A stretch of DNA of 47,271 bases from Polyangiaceae bacterium (GTDB taxonomy: Bacteria; Myxococcota_A; Polyangia; Polyangiales; Polyangiaceae): positions 1 through 47,271 of the forward strand of contig JAICQQ010000041.1 in NCBI GenBank assembly GCA_025937785.1, read 5' to 3'. Below are positions 23,578-33,735 of the stretch, piece after piece; within the stretch, counting starts at the first letter, position 1; every line of letters begins with the position of its first letter. Made by a program: the position numbers and the translations under genes. Below the pieces are notes generated by a model. The model searched no databases. It was not told the DNA's origin and was given only the letters and a program-made list of their open reading frames with translations.

Positions 23578-26500
23578 ATGCACGGCGTCAGAACAGTCGA
23601 ACGAATCGGTACGCTCCAGAGTTTCGTGAAGGACCTGCAGGGCCATGGCTTGGCGCTAGCTTTCAGTCCCACTGCGACGGTGCATCTGCTCTCCGCCGAT
23701 GCCGACGAGGTAGACGTCGATTGTGTCGTTTGTTGGGGAGCGAAGGGCGATGACGTCGTGTCGCGAAGCAAGCAGCTCGCCACCCACCGCGGGTTGCCGT
23801 TCTATTTCATGGAGGACGGATTCGTACGATCGCTGGGCCTCGGTCTCAAAGACGAGCGGACCTATTCCTTCATCAAGGACGATTTGGGGCTTCACTATCT
23901 ACCCCAAATTCCATCGCGGCTGGAGGCCATGATCCAAGACTCCAATTGGATGACTGACAGCATTCGTGATCGCGCCCGGGCGTTGATTCAGCGCATCACC
24001 AGCGAGCGCATCACCAAGTATAACCATGCGCCGATCCTGCCCTACCCGTTCCCCACGAACACACGGCGCGTCCTCGTCTGTGACCAAAGGTACAAGGACG
24101 GCTCAGTTACACTGGCCGGTTATTCCACGAACGTGTTCGAGCGCATGGTCACGGCCGCGCTCCGGGACAATCCGGGGGCGGAAGTGTGGGCGAAGCTGCA
24201 TCCGGACGCGATCACGGGTGGCAAAGGCAGTTACATCGCCGCATTACCGGACTCACTCAAAGCGTCCTTGCGGATCATCTACGATGACATCAATCCCCTC
24301 TCCCTCTTGGACGGTTTCGACGCTGTTTACGTGGTGTCGAGCCAGATGGGCTTCGAGGCGCTCATGCTCGGCAAACGCGTTCACTGCTTCGGTCTACCCT
24401 TCTATGCAGGCTGGGGGCTCACCCACGACGACTTAGCGCTACCCCGCAGGGGAAAGGCGTCGCTCGAGTGCGTTTTTGCCGCAGCTTATCTGCGCTACAC
24501 CACGTACATCCAGCCAAGGACCGGAGCCAAAGGCGAGCTCGAAGACGTAATCGACTACATCGTCGAACAACGTCCCTCGCGTGATCGCATTGCGCACTCC
24601 GATGTCTCGGCCCACACGAGCGGGGATGACATCGCGGACTTGTCCCAACAGCAGCACGAGCTCTGCGTCATCGTGCCTTATCGCGAGCAACATTCGAAAC
24701 CAGATGCACTCGACCGGATCCGCTGGCTACTGGGCTCCACCAAGGAGCCACGCGTCCACTTCTGCGTCGTCGACTCGGGCTCGAGTCCGGCGCACGCCCA
24801 GAGGGTTAGGCAGCTCTGTCGCGAATTCGGCGCCAGCTACATCTTCCTGGATTCGGCACACGAGCCGTTTTCGGTGGGGCGCTGCCGCAACGCCGGTGCC
24901 ATGTACGTGAACGCGCGCTACGTCATGTTTCAAGACATCGACTTGATGCCGTGTGGGTCATTCTACGAGAGCCTGTTCCGGGTCATGGAGGAGGACCGCC
25001 TGTCTCGGAACGAGCGCGACTTCGTGATGGTACCCTGCGTGTACCTTTCGCCCTACGGCACCCAACTGTTTCACGAAACGCCAGTCGATGAACGCCACCA
25101 GCGTTTCCTCTCCGCGCTGTACGAGAAGGACGAGGGCGTCGTGGAGAACTTCGCTCCGGGGACATCCTGCATCGTCGTCAACCGCCTCTACCTTTTGAGC
25201 CTCGGCGGAAATTACGAGCAGTTTCAGGGTCACGGTTTCGAGGACTTCGATCTGAACCTGCGATTGATGCTCCTCTCGATGAAGTTCGCGCCACCGGACG
25301 ACTTGCAGCACACGACCAACGGCTGGAAGACGTTCGAGTACCGTGGCTACCGCGGTTGGGCCAAAGTGTACGGCGACTACTCCCTGCGTCGCGGCTTGTT
25401 CCTGGTGCACCTTTGGCATTCGCCGCCGACCGCCACAGCGACTGACGTCAAGTACTTCGATTGGCGACAGCACAACAAGAAGCTCTTCATCGACCGCTTG
25501 AGAGCTTTCCAGAATGATCCGATGCTGGAGCACGAAACCCTGCCGAATCACTGGAGCGGCTCCACGCTCTGTCTAGGCAGGCAACGCGCTCCGTTTTTCC
25601 GCAGTTTGCTCGAAATCTATCCGTTGTTGGGGCGCATGGTCTTCGCCACGGAGTCGGCGTTCATCGACGACCAAGCGTTTCTGGATTTCGTACGCAAGAA
25701 GCGTTTCAACCGCGTCGTGTTTCCCAACCCCTACGGAAACTTGAAACGGCTGTCCTTGTACCGCGCTGCCAAGACGGCCGGCATTCAGATCGTGGTGTCC
25801 GATCGCGGAGCGCTGCCCGATAGCGTCTTCTTCGATTCTGGATTCAACGCTGATAGCGATTCGTACGCCCCGGTGCGTTGGGACCGAGAGCTGACTAGCG
25901 CCGAACGCCAGCGGGTCGAGCAATACATCGCCGACCTCAGGGCGAGTGAACACGCCCTGGAGTCGCAGGGCGCGCGCGTCGGAGGGGCGTCGTTTCGCTT
26001 GCGGCATAGCTTGGGCAATAGCAAGGTGCTGTTCGTGGCCATGCAACGGCCTCTCGACACCGTGATTCGCTATTTCGCGGGGAATTCCGGCGGGACCACG
26101 GGGCTCTTGCGAACGATTCGCTACTTGTCGGAGCACTTGCCGGACGATTGGCGAATCGTCGTCAAACAACACCCGCTCGAAGACGCCCCGCTCGAGATCG
26201 ATGCCTGGAACGTCAAGATAGCCCCCCCGGAAGCGCATGTTCACGATCTGATCGAAGCCTGCAACGCCGTACTGGTAATCAACAGTGGGGTCGGCGTTCT
26301 GTCGTTAGCGTTCAACAAACCGGTGATAGTGCTAGGAGACGCCTTCTACAACCTTCCCAACTCCACGTATTGCTGTGAAGGGCCAAACGAGGTGCTCAGC
26401 ACCCTGAGCCGGGAAGACCTGTCAGTCGACCGAGAGCGCGTGCTGCGCTTCATCCATTATTTGAGGTACGAGCTCTACTCCATGGGTCGCTTCGAGACTC

Positions 26501-26850
26501 GAGTCGAAGGCGGAGAACAAGGTTCTCGTCAACGCGTGACCACCGCGATTCACTTTTACTCGGTCAACCTCCTCGGCAAGCACTTGGAGCTTCCGCTGCG
26601 CACGAACCCAGCGTATCCGCGTGAATCGGTGTTGTACGACGCATTCGCACTCTATTTGAAGAACAAGGGAGCTGCTCGCCCGGCGCTTGCTCCGAACGCA
26701 AGCAGCACTGCGTCGCAGCGCACTCGACCCACCACGGTCCCCGTTAAGCCGAGTATCGCCGAGTCCACCTACCGGAAGACTCGCAAGCTTTTCAGGGACC
26801 CTGCCCGATTCTTCGCAGATTCGAAGCTCGTACGCCGCTTCAACTCTTGA
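23578..26850 (+). CDS. Three-domain capsule glycosyltransferase: KpsC-like / GT2 / KpsS-like
   Basis: The 1090-residue protein has three parts. Residues ~20-345 resemble the KpsC-type Kdo-transferase fold: FYFMEDGFVRSLGLG, KYN, AEVWAKLHPD, VSSQMGFEALMLGKRV, FYAGWGLT. Residues ~360-665 are a GT2 glycosyltransferase: LCVIVPYREQ, VVDSGSSP, SVGRCRNAGA, a DxD-type FQDIDLMP at ~452 and GHGFEDFDLNLRL, close in style to chondroitin/KfoC-type polymerases. Residues ~670-1000 form a second capsule-synthesis domain of KpsS type: VVKQHPLE, VLVINSGVGVLSLAFNKPVIVLGDA. I infer the strain-specific polymerase of the capsule. It is convergent with, and overlaps by 11 nt, the FkbM gene. ATG 23578 lacks a clear Shine-Dalgarno. 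Confidence 0.85.
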   Translation: MHGVRTVERIGTLQSFVKDLQGHGLALAFSPTATVHLLSADADEVDVDCVVCWGAKGDDVVSRSKQLATHRGLPFYFMEDGFVRSLGLGLKDERTYSFIKDDLGLHYLPQIPSRLEAMIQDSNWMTDSIRDRARALIQRITSERITKYNHAPILPYPFPTNTRRVLVCDQRYKDGSVTLAGYSTNVFERMVTAALRDNPGAEVWAKLHPDAITGGKGSYIAALPDSLKASLRIIYDDINPLSLLDGFDAVYVVSSQMGFEALMLGKRVHCFGLPFYAGWGLTHDDLALPRRGKASLECVFAAAYLRYTTYIQPRTGAKGELEDVIDYIVEQRPSRDRIAHSDVSAHTSGDDIADLSQQQHELCVIVPYREQHSKPDALDRIRWLLGSTKEPRVHFCVVDSGSSPAHAQRVRQLCREFGASYIFLDSAHEPFSVGRCRNAGAMYVNARYVMFQDIDLMPCGSFYESLFRVMEEDRLSRNERDFVMVPCVYLSPYGTQLFHETPVDERHQRFLSALYEKDEGVVENFAPGTSCIVVNRLYLLSLGGNYEQFQGHGFEDFDLNLRLMLLSMKFAPPDDLQHTTNGWKTFEYRGYRGWAKVYGDYSLRRGLFLVHLWHSPPTATATDVKYFDWRQHNKKLFIDRLRAFQNDPMLEHETLPNHWSGSTLCLGRQRAPFFRSLLEIYPLLGRMVFATESAFIDDQAFLDFVRKKRFNRVVFPNPYGNLKRLSLYRAAKTAGIQIVVSDRGALPDSVFFDSGFNADSDSYAPVRWDRELTSAERQRVEQYIADLRASEHALESQGARVGGASFRLRHSLGNSKVLFVAMQRPLDTVIRYFAGNSGGTTGLLRTIRYLSEHLPDDWRIVVKQHPLEDAPLEIDAWNVKIAPPEAHVHDLIEACNAVLVINSGVGVLSLAFNKPVIVLGDAFYNLPNSTYCCEGPNEVLSTLSREDLSVDRERVLRFIHYLRYELYSMGRFETRVEGGEQGSRQRVTTAIHFYSVNLLGKHLELPLRTNPAYPRESVLYDAFALYLKNKGAARPALAPNASSTASQRTRPTTVPVKPSIAESTYRKTRKLFRDPARFFADSKLVRRFNS

Positions 26851-27946
26851 AGTCGTACGGGGACAGCCTCTCGTTGGGACAACAGTACAGGTCCGACTCG
26901 ACGTGATAAAAGCTGTGGTGTCCCATGAAGTACGTATAGCCCTCGAGGCGTCGCATCAGAAGCAGCGGTAGTGCGAACAGGTCCTTCGCCTTGTGGTAGA
27001 TGCTCACCTGCAGCATCGGCCGGAACTGCTGAATCGATTGCCACGCCCCCTCGAGCACCCTCTCTTCGGCGCCCTCTACGTCGAGCTTGATGACGTCAAC
27101 GCTGGGGAGATTGAGCAGGTGGACCAGGCGATCCAAGCTCGTGACCGGCACCTGAATGTTACCTTCGGTTGCCAGTGCCGAGGACGCGTCGTTTCCCTCC
27201 TGAAACCTCATCAAGCCCGGAGCGGCTGCCCCACCCACACATAGCGGCAAGACATTGTCGAGACCCTCGCTGGCGCAGTTCGCCGAGAGCTTGAGATAGT
27301 TCAGGTGCGAGGGTTCGAGAGCGAACACGCGACCCTGCGGGCCTACTCGGGCCGAGTAGCGACGCGCCGTGTCACCATCGTAGGCCCCGACGTCGAGAAC
27401 GACGTTGCCAGGGCGCGCGCTGACAATCGGATGTTCGTACTCGGCATAGGGTGAGATGTGGAAGTAGCCCGAATCACCCGCAACCCTACCCTTAACCAGC
27501 GCCCGAAAGGTGCTCTGCGACAGCGGATCGGCAAGCGCCCCGTGAACCTCACCGAGTTCGCTCGCGTACTGTTGGAGGAGCTTCGGTGAATACCGACCCC
27601 GCATCAAGCGCTCGTTGAGCGGTTTCGTCCAGAAGCAGCTCTGGGGCGCGGGTGGCGCACACGTAAACCACGACTTCTTCGGTGCGCCGCCGAATACCAC
27701 CACGGGCGAGTCGACCCCGTCGCACTGGGCCACGTCCTTGACGGGCAACCCGTCGTGTTCGGCCGCGGACGCGCCGACCACAGCGTGGAAGCCGATCACT
27801 CTTCCCCCAGCGCCACGAATCGCCTCTGCGGTGCTGCTCCACTCTGCAGGCACGCCACTGACGATGACATCACGCTCGGACACCGCAGCCTGCGTGATCA
27901 CCGTCCGCAACAGCGGCAAACCTTCGAGCTCCAACTCGTGGCCCAC
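26840..27946 (-). CDS. FkbM-family methyltransferase, capsule-associated
   Basis: GTG 27946 is a tentative start; the frame is open up to 28045. The FkbM core is at the C-terminal half: VVLDVGAYDGDTARRYS (motif I), VFALEPSHLNYLKL, VTSLDRLV and VDVIKLDVEGAEERVLEGA, then a closing PMLQVSIYHKAKDLFALPLLL. This family O-methylates sugars and other secondary-metabolite groups. The first ~80 residues (TVITQAAVSERDVIVSG, GRVIGFHAVVG, VVVFGGA) form a separate small Rossmann-like region. It lies close downstream of kpsC-kpsS on the same strand, so it probably decorates the capsule. Confidence 0.8.
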   Translation of the reverse strand: MGHELELEGLPLLRTVITQAAVSERDVIVSGVPAEWSSTAEAIRGAGGRVIGFHAVVGASAAEHDGLPVKDVAQCDGVDSPVVVFGGAPKKSWFTCAPPAPQSCFWTKPLNERLMRGRYSPKLLQQYASELGEVHGALADPLSQSTFRALVKGRVAGDSGYFHISPYAEYEHPIVSARPGNVVLDVGAYDGDTARRYSARVGPQGRVFALEPSHLNYLKLSANCASEGLDNVLPLCVGGAAAPGLMRFQEGNDASSALATEGNIQVPVTSLDRLVHLLNLPSVDVIKLDVEGAEERVLEGAWQSIQQFRPMLQVSIYHKAKDLFALPLLLMRRLEGYTYFMGHHSFYHVESDLYCCPNERLSPYDFKS

Positions 27947-28089
27947 CGCGCCATGATAGCCGCGCCCCTCATCTGCTTCAAGGTGGCATCGTCCTTGCCG
28001 ACGCAAACACACGGGACCGGCAATCTTGCCTCTTCGGCCCACCAAACTGAGGGCCGCTCAGTTCGCGCCCGAACGGCAGCAGCCGATGA

Positions 28090-31000
28090 TCACGGGCGAA
28101 CGCGACTCGGTCCGTTCCCGTGAGCGTAGGTGTCGACCCCCGTCACCGGGAAAGCTCCGGAAGGTCCACTGCCCATGCCTGTCGCTAGGTTCGGAGGGCC
28201 GCTGGCAGAGCTCACTCCCGACCAGGCCTCGGCCGGCCCTGTGTTCGTCGCTGCGATCAGACGCTCGATGACGCGGTCTGCCACGTCGCTAGTGTAGAAG
28301 CACCCATTCAACTGCGATGCAGTGATCAGACCGTCGCGAAATTGCCGGTACGCCGCGGCGGTTGGTTGCTCTGGGTTCGACCAGAACTCGGCAAGCGGCC
28401 CCTGGAATGTGAGGCCCGCGATGTCATAGACCGCGTCGCCGAGCACCTTCACCGGCGTCCCGTGGTGCAGCGAGGACAATCCGGTCGTGCTGTTGAGTAC
28501 GACCGTGCCCTTGGCCGCGCGCAGCAGCGTCGGCAAATGCAGGTCGTGAACGTAGCGGACGCGGCCGACCAAGCCGGCGCCGCGGGCGGCGTCGGCGATG
28601 AGGTCCTTGTAATCGCTGTAAGCGCGATCGAGCGGGTGGTGCTTGAAGACGAGCAGGTCTTGAGAGTCGCCATGGGCCGCGAACGAGTTCACGACCTCGA
28701 CGATGAATGCCTCGTTCGACCCGAACCTGGACCCGACGACCTGTGCGTCGTGATACACCTGCAGCGGTACGAGGAAGAAGCGCTTCTCGTAGCGCGACGT
28801 GAGCTCGACGAGCTGCTCGCGCTCCGTGAGGGCGAACCAGGCCTTCTTGGCGAAACCTTTGGCCCACAGCGGCGCCATGCGCCAGGCGTTGAGATCCTTG
28901 TGATGGCGGTAGTGAGGGTAGCGCGACGCTCCGAACGTGAGCGCCATCGAGTATACGATGCTGTACAGGGCGAGCATCCCGTGCCCGTGTTTCACCGGCT
29001 CCGGCGCCGCGGTAGCTTCGGTCGCCAGCTCGGCGTAGACCGCTAGGTCCTTCGGCAGGGTCGAATTGGCGTTCACGCCCCCCCGCTCCATGGTCACGTA
29101 GTCCGGGCGCACATAACCTTCTTCGAAGACGAACACCGCGATCCCGACCTCGGAAGCGAGCTCGATCGCGTCCTTGTGATACGACCTCGTGTCGCCGAAG
29201 AGCATGATGGTGTCGATACCGCGCGCTGCGAGGAATTCCCGAATGAAGGGTCGCCATGCCTCGGCACGATCCTTGAAGCGAACGAGCCCGGGTCCGCGAT
29301 AGAACAGGTCGTCGGCCGCATTGAAGTTCACCTTGTGAACCTCAGCCCCGGCCGCCTGCAACTGCGCAGCGAGCCTAGCGAAGAAGGGACCGACCGGCCC
29401 CTGCAGCAAGAGCACGTGCCTGCCCTCCAAGCCGACGTGCCCCGTAGGACTCTTCGCGCCGGGTCGATTCCTGACCCAGGTGAGCGCGCGCCGCACGCTG
29501 CGCTGGGCCTTCGAGCCGTGGCTGGGGATGTCTGCGCGCGCGGCATTCTTCAGCTTGCCGAGTTCGCTGACAGCGAGTTCGGCGTTCGTGAAGCATTCGG
29601 CGTTCCAACTGTAGTAGCGCGGGTAGCGCAGCATCACGCCTGCCACGAGCTCAGGCAGCGTCAAGCGCCGCGTGCGTCGCTCGGGCGGACACAAGTCCAC
29701 GGTCAAGCCCCAGCCCGCGTAGAAGGGCTGCCCGTAGGTGACGACTCGTTTGCCGCGCAACAAGGCTTCGAAGCCAACAAGAGACGTCATCGTGTGGACC
29801 TCATCGACCGCGTCGAGACATTCCGTCAGAGAGCCACGTTCGACGAGCTGGTCGTAGAGCCCAGCTTCGCAGCTGACCTTCCCGTGCTTGCGGTTCCCGC
29901 TCAACACCTCGGGGTGAACCTTGTACACGATGTAAGCGTCGGGATTGAGCCGGCGCACCTCCCGAAGCAGCTCGGCGTTGCTGCGCACTTTGGGGCTACC
30001 GAGCTTGATCGACGCATCGTCTTCCACCTGGCCTGGCACCAGGATCACACGACGCCCTGCCGGACGCATCGGGCGCTCGGACCGGTCGTGGCGAAAATTG
30101 TACTTGGTGACGCCCAACCGCACGATGGTGGCCACGAACGCTCGGGCACTCTCGAGCTCGGCCTTCGAGAACTCGGCGTTCTGAAGCGTTCGCTCCAGAT
30201 CGCTCGGACGCGTCGCGTCGTAGTAGATACCTTGCTGATCCGTCACCAGCGACCACGGAGCCGCGAAATCGGAGCCCAACCCGACGGAGCGGATGAACCC
30301 GTCCTCCATCGTGACGATCGGAAGCCCGAGCTCGGTCGCCAAGCCGTCGAGCTCGGGTGGCTTGCGCTTACCCCAGGCTACGATGCGGCAGCTGCTGTCG
30401 ATGCCGCGACGGCGCGCGTGCGCGACACTGCGGCAGAACACCACCTTACCCTCGGGGCTCTTGAGGTAGTGCCGCACGTAGTCTCGCTTCCACGCGCTGA
30501 AGCCGAAGCAGTAGTGCCTGACACCGTTCTGAACGTAGGCCGAGCGTTGCAGAGCGAGGTGCTCGATCAATGTCTCCACGTCGCAGGGGCGTCGAGTGAC
30601 TGGATGCAGGTAGCGGGCGTAGCGAATCAGCGCGGCCGCCACGAGCTCGTCCAGGTTGCGCGTCCTGTGACGTCGTGGCACCGCCACCCGGTCGTCGGTC
30701 AAGCCCCAGCCCGCGTAAAATGGCGCGCCGAAGCAGGTCACCGGCACACCGCGCAGCAGCGCCTCGAAGCCGAACTGGGAGCTCACGGTGTAGACTCGAT
30801 CCACCACCTCGAGCAGCTCGGCGGGGTCGACCGCGTCCGTCAGGCAACGCAGGTCCTCTCGCGCCAGGTTCCCGAAGTAGCCGCGCTTCTTGCCAGACCA
30901 AACGTCCGGATGTGTCTTCACCACCACCGTGGCACCCGGATGATCGGCACGTGCCGCCTCGAGCATGGTCTCGAACGCGTTCGCTCCGGCGCTCGCTAAG

Positions 31001-31545
31001 AGCACCGAAGCGTCGGCGAAAGTCTGGTCGACGACCAAGACGATGGGACGCTGCGCGTCCTTGAGCCACGCTGGCGGCGAACGCACGGTATTGTTGTACT
31101 TGGAAAGCTTGGCTTCGACGATCGAGCGACGACAGGCCGCCGCTCGCGCAATCAAGGCGCTCGAGTCGAGTGGGTCGTGCTCGCGGGCGTTGAGCCACTC
31201 TTCCAGCCGGCTCGGAGCGCTCGCGTCGTAGTAGATGCCCACGTCGTCGAGCACGAGCGAGAGGGGCCGCCCCTTGCTCGACACGTCCGCCGAACGCAAA
31301 AAGCCATCTTCCAATCGCACGTAGGGCAGGCCGTGCGCCCGCGCGTACTCGCGCGCCACCGTCGCCGTAGGCTTGTGGCCCCAGCCGATGACGGCGTCGA
31401 CCTCGGTGGCCTGGCGTCTGCCTGGTCGAAACACCAGCTGTCGTGCACCGATCAGCGTGGCAAGTTCGGGGATCTTGCTGATACCTCGCGAAAAGACGGC
31501 GACCCTGCCCAGACTCTCCAGATCGACTTCGTTAGACCCCGTCAT
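28090..31545 (-). CDS. kpsC: KpsC-KpsS fusion: poly-Kdo capsule linker synthase
   Basis: In E. coli KpsS adds the first beta-Kdo to phosphatidylglycerol and KpsC extends it; here both are in one 1151-residue chain. Residues ~12-340 and ~345-680 are the two KpsC modules, each with the series VRLEDGFLRS / VTMEDGFIRSVGLG, KYN, VKTHPDV / YKVHPEVLSG, FGFEALLRG / VGFEALLRGKRV and FYAGWGLT. Residues ~715-1110 match KpsS: LLLQGPVGPFFARLA, FGDTRSYHKDAI, FVFEEGYVRPDYVTMERGGVN, FKHHPLDR and STTGLSSLHHGTPVKVLGDAVY. The gene overlaps kdsCB by 14 nt, so production is coupled to CMP-Kdo synthesis. The last ~40 residues are a Gly/Pro/Ser-rich tail. Confidence 0.92.
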   Translation of the reverse strand: MTGSNEVDLESLGRVAVFSRGISKIPELATLIGARQLVFRPGRRQATEVDAVIGWGHKPTATVAREYARAHGLPYVRLEDGFLRSADVSSKGRPLSLVLDDVGIYYDASAPSRLEEWLNAREHDPLDSSALIARAAACRRSIVEAKLSKYNNTVRSPPAWLKDAQRPIVLVVDQTFADASVLLASAGANAFETMLEAARADHPGATVVVKTHPDVWSGKKRGYFGNLAREDLRCLTDAVDPAELLEVVDRVYTVSSQFGFEALLRGVPVTCFGAPFYAGWGLTDDRVAVPRRHRTRNLDELVAAALIRYARYLHPVTRRPCDVETLIEHLALQRSAYVQNGVRHYCFGFSAWKRDYVRHYLKSPEGKVVFCRSVAHARRRGIDSSCRIVAWGKRKPPELDGLATELGLPIVTMEDGFIRSVGLGSDFAAPWSLVTDQQGIYYDATRPSDLERTLQNAEFSKAELESARAFVATIVRLGVTKYNFRHDRSERPMRPAGRRVILVPGQVEDDASIKLGSPKVRSNAELLREVRRLNPDAYIVYKVHPEVLSGNRKHGKVSCEAGLYDQLVERGSLTECLDAVDEVHTMTSLVGFEALLRGKRVVTYGQPFYAGWGLTVDLCPPERRTRRLTLPELVAGVMLRYPRYYSWNAECFTNAELAVSELGKLKNAARADIPSHGSKAQRSVRRALTWVRNRPGAKSPTGHVGLEGRHVLLLQGPVGPFFARLAAQLQAAGAEVHKVNFNAADDLFYRGPGLVRFKDRAEAWRPFIREFLAARGIDTIMLFGDTRSYHKDAIELASEVGIAVFVFEEGYVRPDYVTMERGGVNANSTLPKDLAVYAELATEATAAPEPVKHGHGMLALYSIVYSMALTFGASRYPHYRHHKDLNAWRMAPLWAKGFAKKAWFALTEREQLVELTSRYEKRFFLVPLQVYHDAQVVGSRFGSNEAFIVEVVNSFAAHGDSQDLLVFKHHPLDRAYSDYKDLIADAARGAGLVGRVRYVHDLHLPTLLRAAKGTVVLNSTTGLSSLHHGTPVKVLGDAVYDIAGLTFQGPLAEFWSNPEQPTAAAYRQFRDGLITASQLNGCFYTSDVADRVIERLIAATNTGPAEAWSGVSSASGPPNLATGMGSGPSGAFPVTGVDTYAHGNGPSRVRP

Positions 31546-32857
31546 TTCGCTTCTCGAGCGCCGCTTCGACGCGGCGCAGGTCGTCCAGGGTATCTACGCC
31601 GTGGGGTGGCGCCTGGTCGACGACGCTAACATGAATGGGGATGCCCAGCCACAACGCCCGCAATTGTTCGAGCGACTCGCAGGCCTCCTGCATGACGGCT
31701 GGCTGAGCCGCCACCTGCAACAGCGCCCGCACTCGGTAGGCGTAGATCCCAATGTGACGCAACGCGCCCAGCCGCTCGGGTAGCCCGGAGGCGGCAGTCT
31801 CGGCGCTGACGTCTCGCACGAAGGGGATGGGCGCGCGACTGAAGTATTCGGCGAACCCAGCTTGGTTCGTGACCACCTTCACGATGTTGGGGTTGTTCCA
31901 ATCTTCGGGGCGCACGATGGGCGCGGCCAACGTCGCGATGCCGGCGCGGCGATGAACCCGTAGCGCGTCTGCCGCAGCTCGGATCAACGATGGCGGCAGC
32001 AGCGGCTCATCGCCCTGGACGTTGACGATGATGGACCCTGGATCGATCCCACGCCGTCGCACCACTTCGGCGAGGCGATCAGTCCCCGACGGGTGGTGGC
32101 TCGCGGTCAGCATTACGTCACCCCCTGCATCGCGCACCACACGTTCGATGCGTTCGTCGTCCGTCGCCACCAGTACGAAGCTGGCGCCACTTTCGCGAGC
32201 GTGGTCGCAGACGTGCAGCACCATGGGTTTGCCCGCGATCGGAAGCAGCGGCTTGCCTGGAAGCCGGGTAGCGCCAAAGCGCGCGGGAATCACCACGCCG
32301 AAGCCTTCGGGAGCGCTGCCCGCGAGCAGTTCGCGCGTCGCGCTTTCGAGCTTGCCGGCACACGCCAAGAGCAGGTCGGCGACTTCGCGCACGGCTCCCC
32401 TGCCCCCGGTGGCTTGCGTGACGTAGTGGGCCTCGCGCTGCACCAAGGGGTGACCGTCGGCGACGGTGATGGCCAGCCCGACCGCACGCAGCGCCGGGAG
32501 ATCCCACAGGTCGTCGCCCACGAACGCGCACTCGGACAGCGGAATGCCGAGGTCCTCCGCGAGCTTCGTGAGCGCCGTCAACTTGTCGTGGGTCCCGAGC
32601 GCCGCCGGCCCGATCCCCAACTCTTGCAAGCGGCGTTCGAGCGGCGCGCCTGCGCGTGCGCTCACCACCACCACCGCGTACCCCTGCTCGCGCAGCAGGC
32701 GCAAGCCAAGCCCGTCGCGCACGTGAAAGCGCTTCGAGCTCTCGCCCTCAGCGCTGTAGACGAGCCCGCCGTCCGTCAACACGCCATCGACGTCGAGCGC
32801 CAGTAGCCGCACCCGGCGCGCGCGCTCTGCGATCGACGCGTCGAGCCCTTCGAACAT
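31532..32857 (-). CDS. kdsB: KdsC-KdsB fusion: Kdo-8-phosphate phosphatase and CMP-Kdo synthetase
   Basis: The ATG at 32857 overlaps the kdsA stop by 1 nt (TGATG), giving 441 residues. Residues ~15-165 are the HAD phosphatase KdsC: LDVDGVLTDGG with catalytic D22/D24, VVSARAG, HDKLTAL and AFVGDDLWDLPAL. Residues ~185-435 are KdsB: VVIPARFGATRLPGKPLLPIAGKPM, VATDDERIERV, SGTDRLAEV, VNVQGDEPLL and HIGIYAYR, ending PPHGVDTLDDLRRVE. The enzyme should convert Kdo-8-P to Kdo and then to CMP-Kdo, which is labile, so fusion may favour channelling. The product feeds KpsC/S encoded directly downstream. Confidence 0.93.
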   Translation of the reverse strand: MFEGLDASIAERARRVRLLALDVDGVLTDGGLVYSAEGESSKRFHVRDGLGLRLLREQGYAVVVVSARAGAPLERRLQELGIGPAALGTHDKLTALTKLAEDLGIPLSECAFVGDDLWDLPALRAVGLAITVADGHPLVQREAHYVTQATGGRGAVREVADLLLACAGKLESATRELLAGSAPEGFGVVIPARFGATRLPGKPLLPIAGKPMVLHVCDHARESGASFVLVATDDERIERVVRDAGGDVMLTASHHPSGTDRLAEVVRRRGIDPGSIIVNVQGDEPLLPPSLIRAAADALRVHRRAGIATLAAPIVRPEDWNNPNIVKVVTNQAGFAEYFSRAPIPFVRDVSAETAASGLPERLGALRHIGIYAYRVRALLQVAAQPAVMQEACESLEQLRALWLGIPIHVSVVDQAPPHGVDTLDDLRRVEAALEKRNDGV

Positions 32858-33717
32858 CACTGAGGTCGCACCCGCGCCTGCGAGCTCAGCGCCTCTTCCG
32901 GATACGGACGGCTCTTCACCAGGCGATCGAGTTCGACCAACGTCGTCAATAGCTCTTCCATCCGCGCCAGCGGCCACATGTTCGGTCCGTCACTGGGTGC
33001 GTGATCCGGATCAGGGTGCGTTTCCATGAACACGCCGGCGACGCCAGCGGCCACGGCCGCGCGTGCCAGCACCGGCACCATTTCGCGCTGGCCTCCCGAG
33101 GACGTGCCTTGCCCGCCGGGTTGTTGAACGGAGTGCGTCGCGTCGAAGACGACGGGACAGTCCGTGGAGCGCATCATCGCCAAGCTGCGCATGTCGGAGA
33201 CCAACGTGTTGTAGCCGAAACACACGCCGCGTTCGCAAACCATCACCTGGTCGTTGCCTGCGGATCGACACTTGGCCACCACGTTGTGCATGTCCCAGGG
33301 CGCCTGAAATTGCCCCTTCTTGATGTTCATGGGCTTCTTGGCGCGCGCGACACGCTGAATGAAGTTGGTTTGACGCACTAGAAAAGCGGGCGTCTGCAGC
33401 ACGTCGACCACATCGGCCACCTCGTCTATGGGGGTGTCTTCGTGCACGTCGGTGAGCACCGGCACGCCCAGCTGCGACCGCACTTTGGCCAAGATCTCGA
33501 GCCCCTGACTCATGCCAGGACCGCGGTACGAAGAAGTCGAGGTGCGGTTCGCCTTGTCGAAGCTGCTCTTGAAGATCAGAAAGAACCCCAGGCGCTCCGC
33601 GATTGACTGCAGCGTGCTTGCGACGTTCAGCATCATCGACTCGTCTTCGACGACACAGGGCCCTGCGATCACGAACAGCGGGTCCCGATTGCCCACCTGA
33701 TGCCCAAGCAGTTGCAT
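32857..33717 (-). CDS. kdsA: Kdo-8-phosphate synthase, metal-dependent type
   Basis: KdsA condenses PEP with arabinose-5-phosphate. The 286-residue product has [54 protein letters not shown] and [16 protein letters not shown]. The Cys in AGPC, plus the downstream His, Glu and Asp, are the ligands of metal-dependent KdsA; E. coli-type enzymes have Asn there. Length is normal. ATG 33717 has AAAGGAA upstream and lies 18 nt after kpsD. The copy is dedicated to the capsule operon; a housekeeping copy for LPS may exist elsewhere. Confidence 0.95.
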   Translation of the reverse strand: MQLLGHQVGNRDPLFVIAGPCVVEDESMMLNVASTLQSIAERLGFFLIFKSSFDKANRTSTSSYRGPGMSQGLEILAKVRSQLGVPVLTDVHEDTPIDEVADVVDVLQTPAFLVRQTNFIQRVARAKKPMNIKKGQFQAPWDMHNVVAKCRSAGNDQVMVCERGVCFGYNTLVSDMRSLAMMRSTDCPVVFDATHSVQQPGGQGTSSGGQREMVPVLARAAVAAGVAGVFMETHPDPDHAPSDGPNMWPLARMEELLTTLVELDRLVKSRPYPEEALSSQARVRPQ

Positions 33718-33735
33718 GATGATTCCTTTCGAGCT

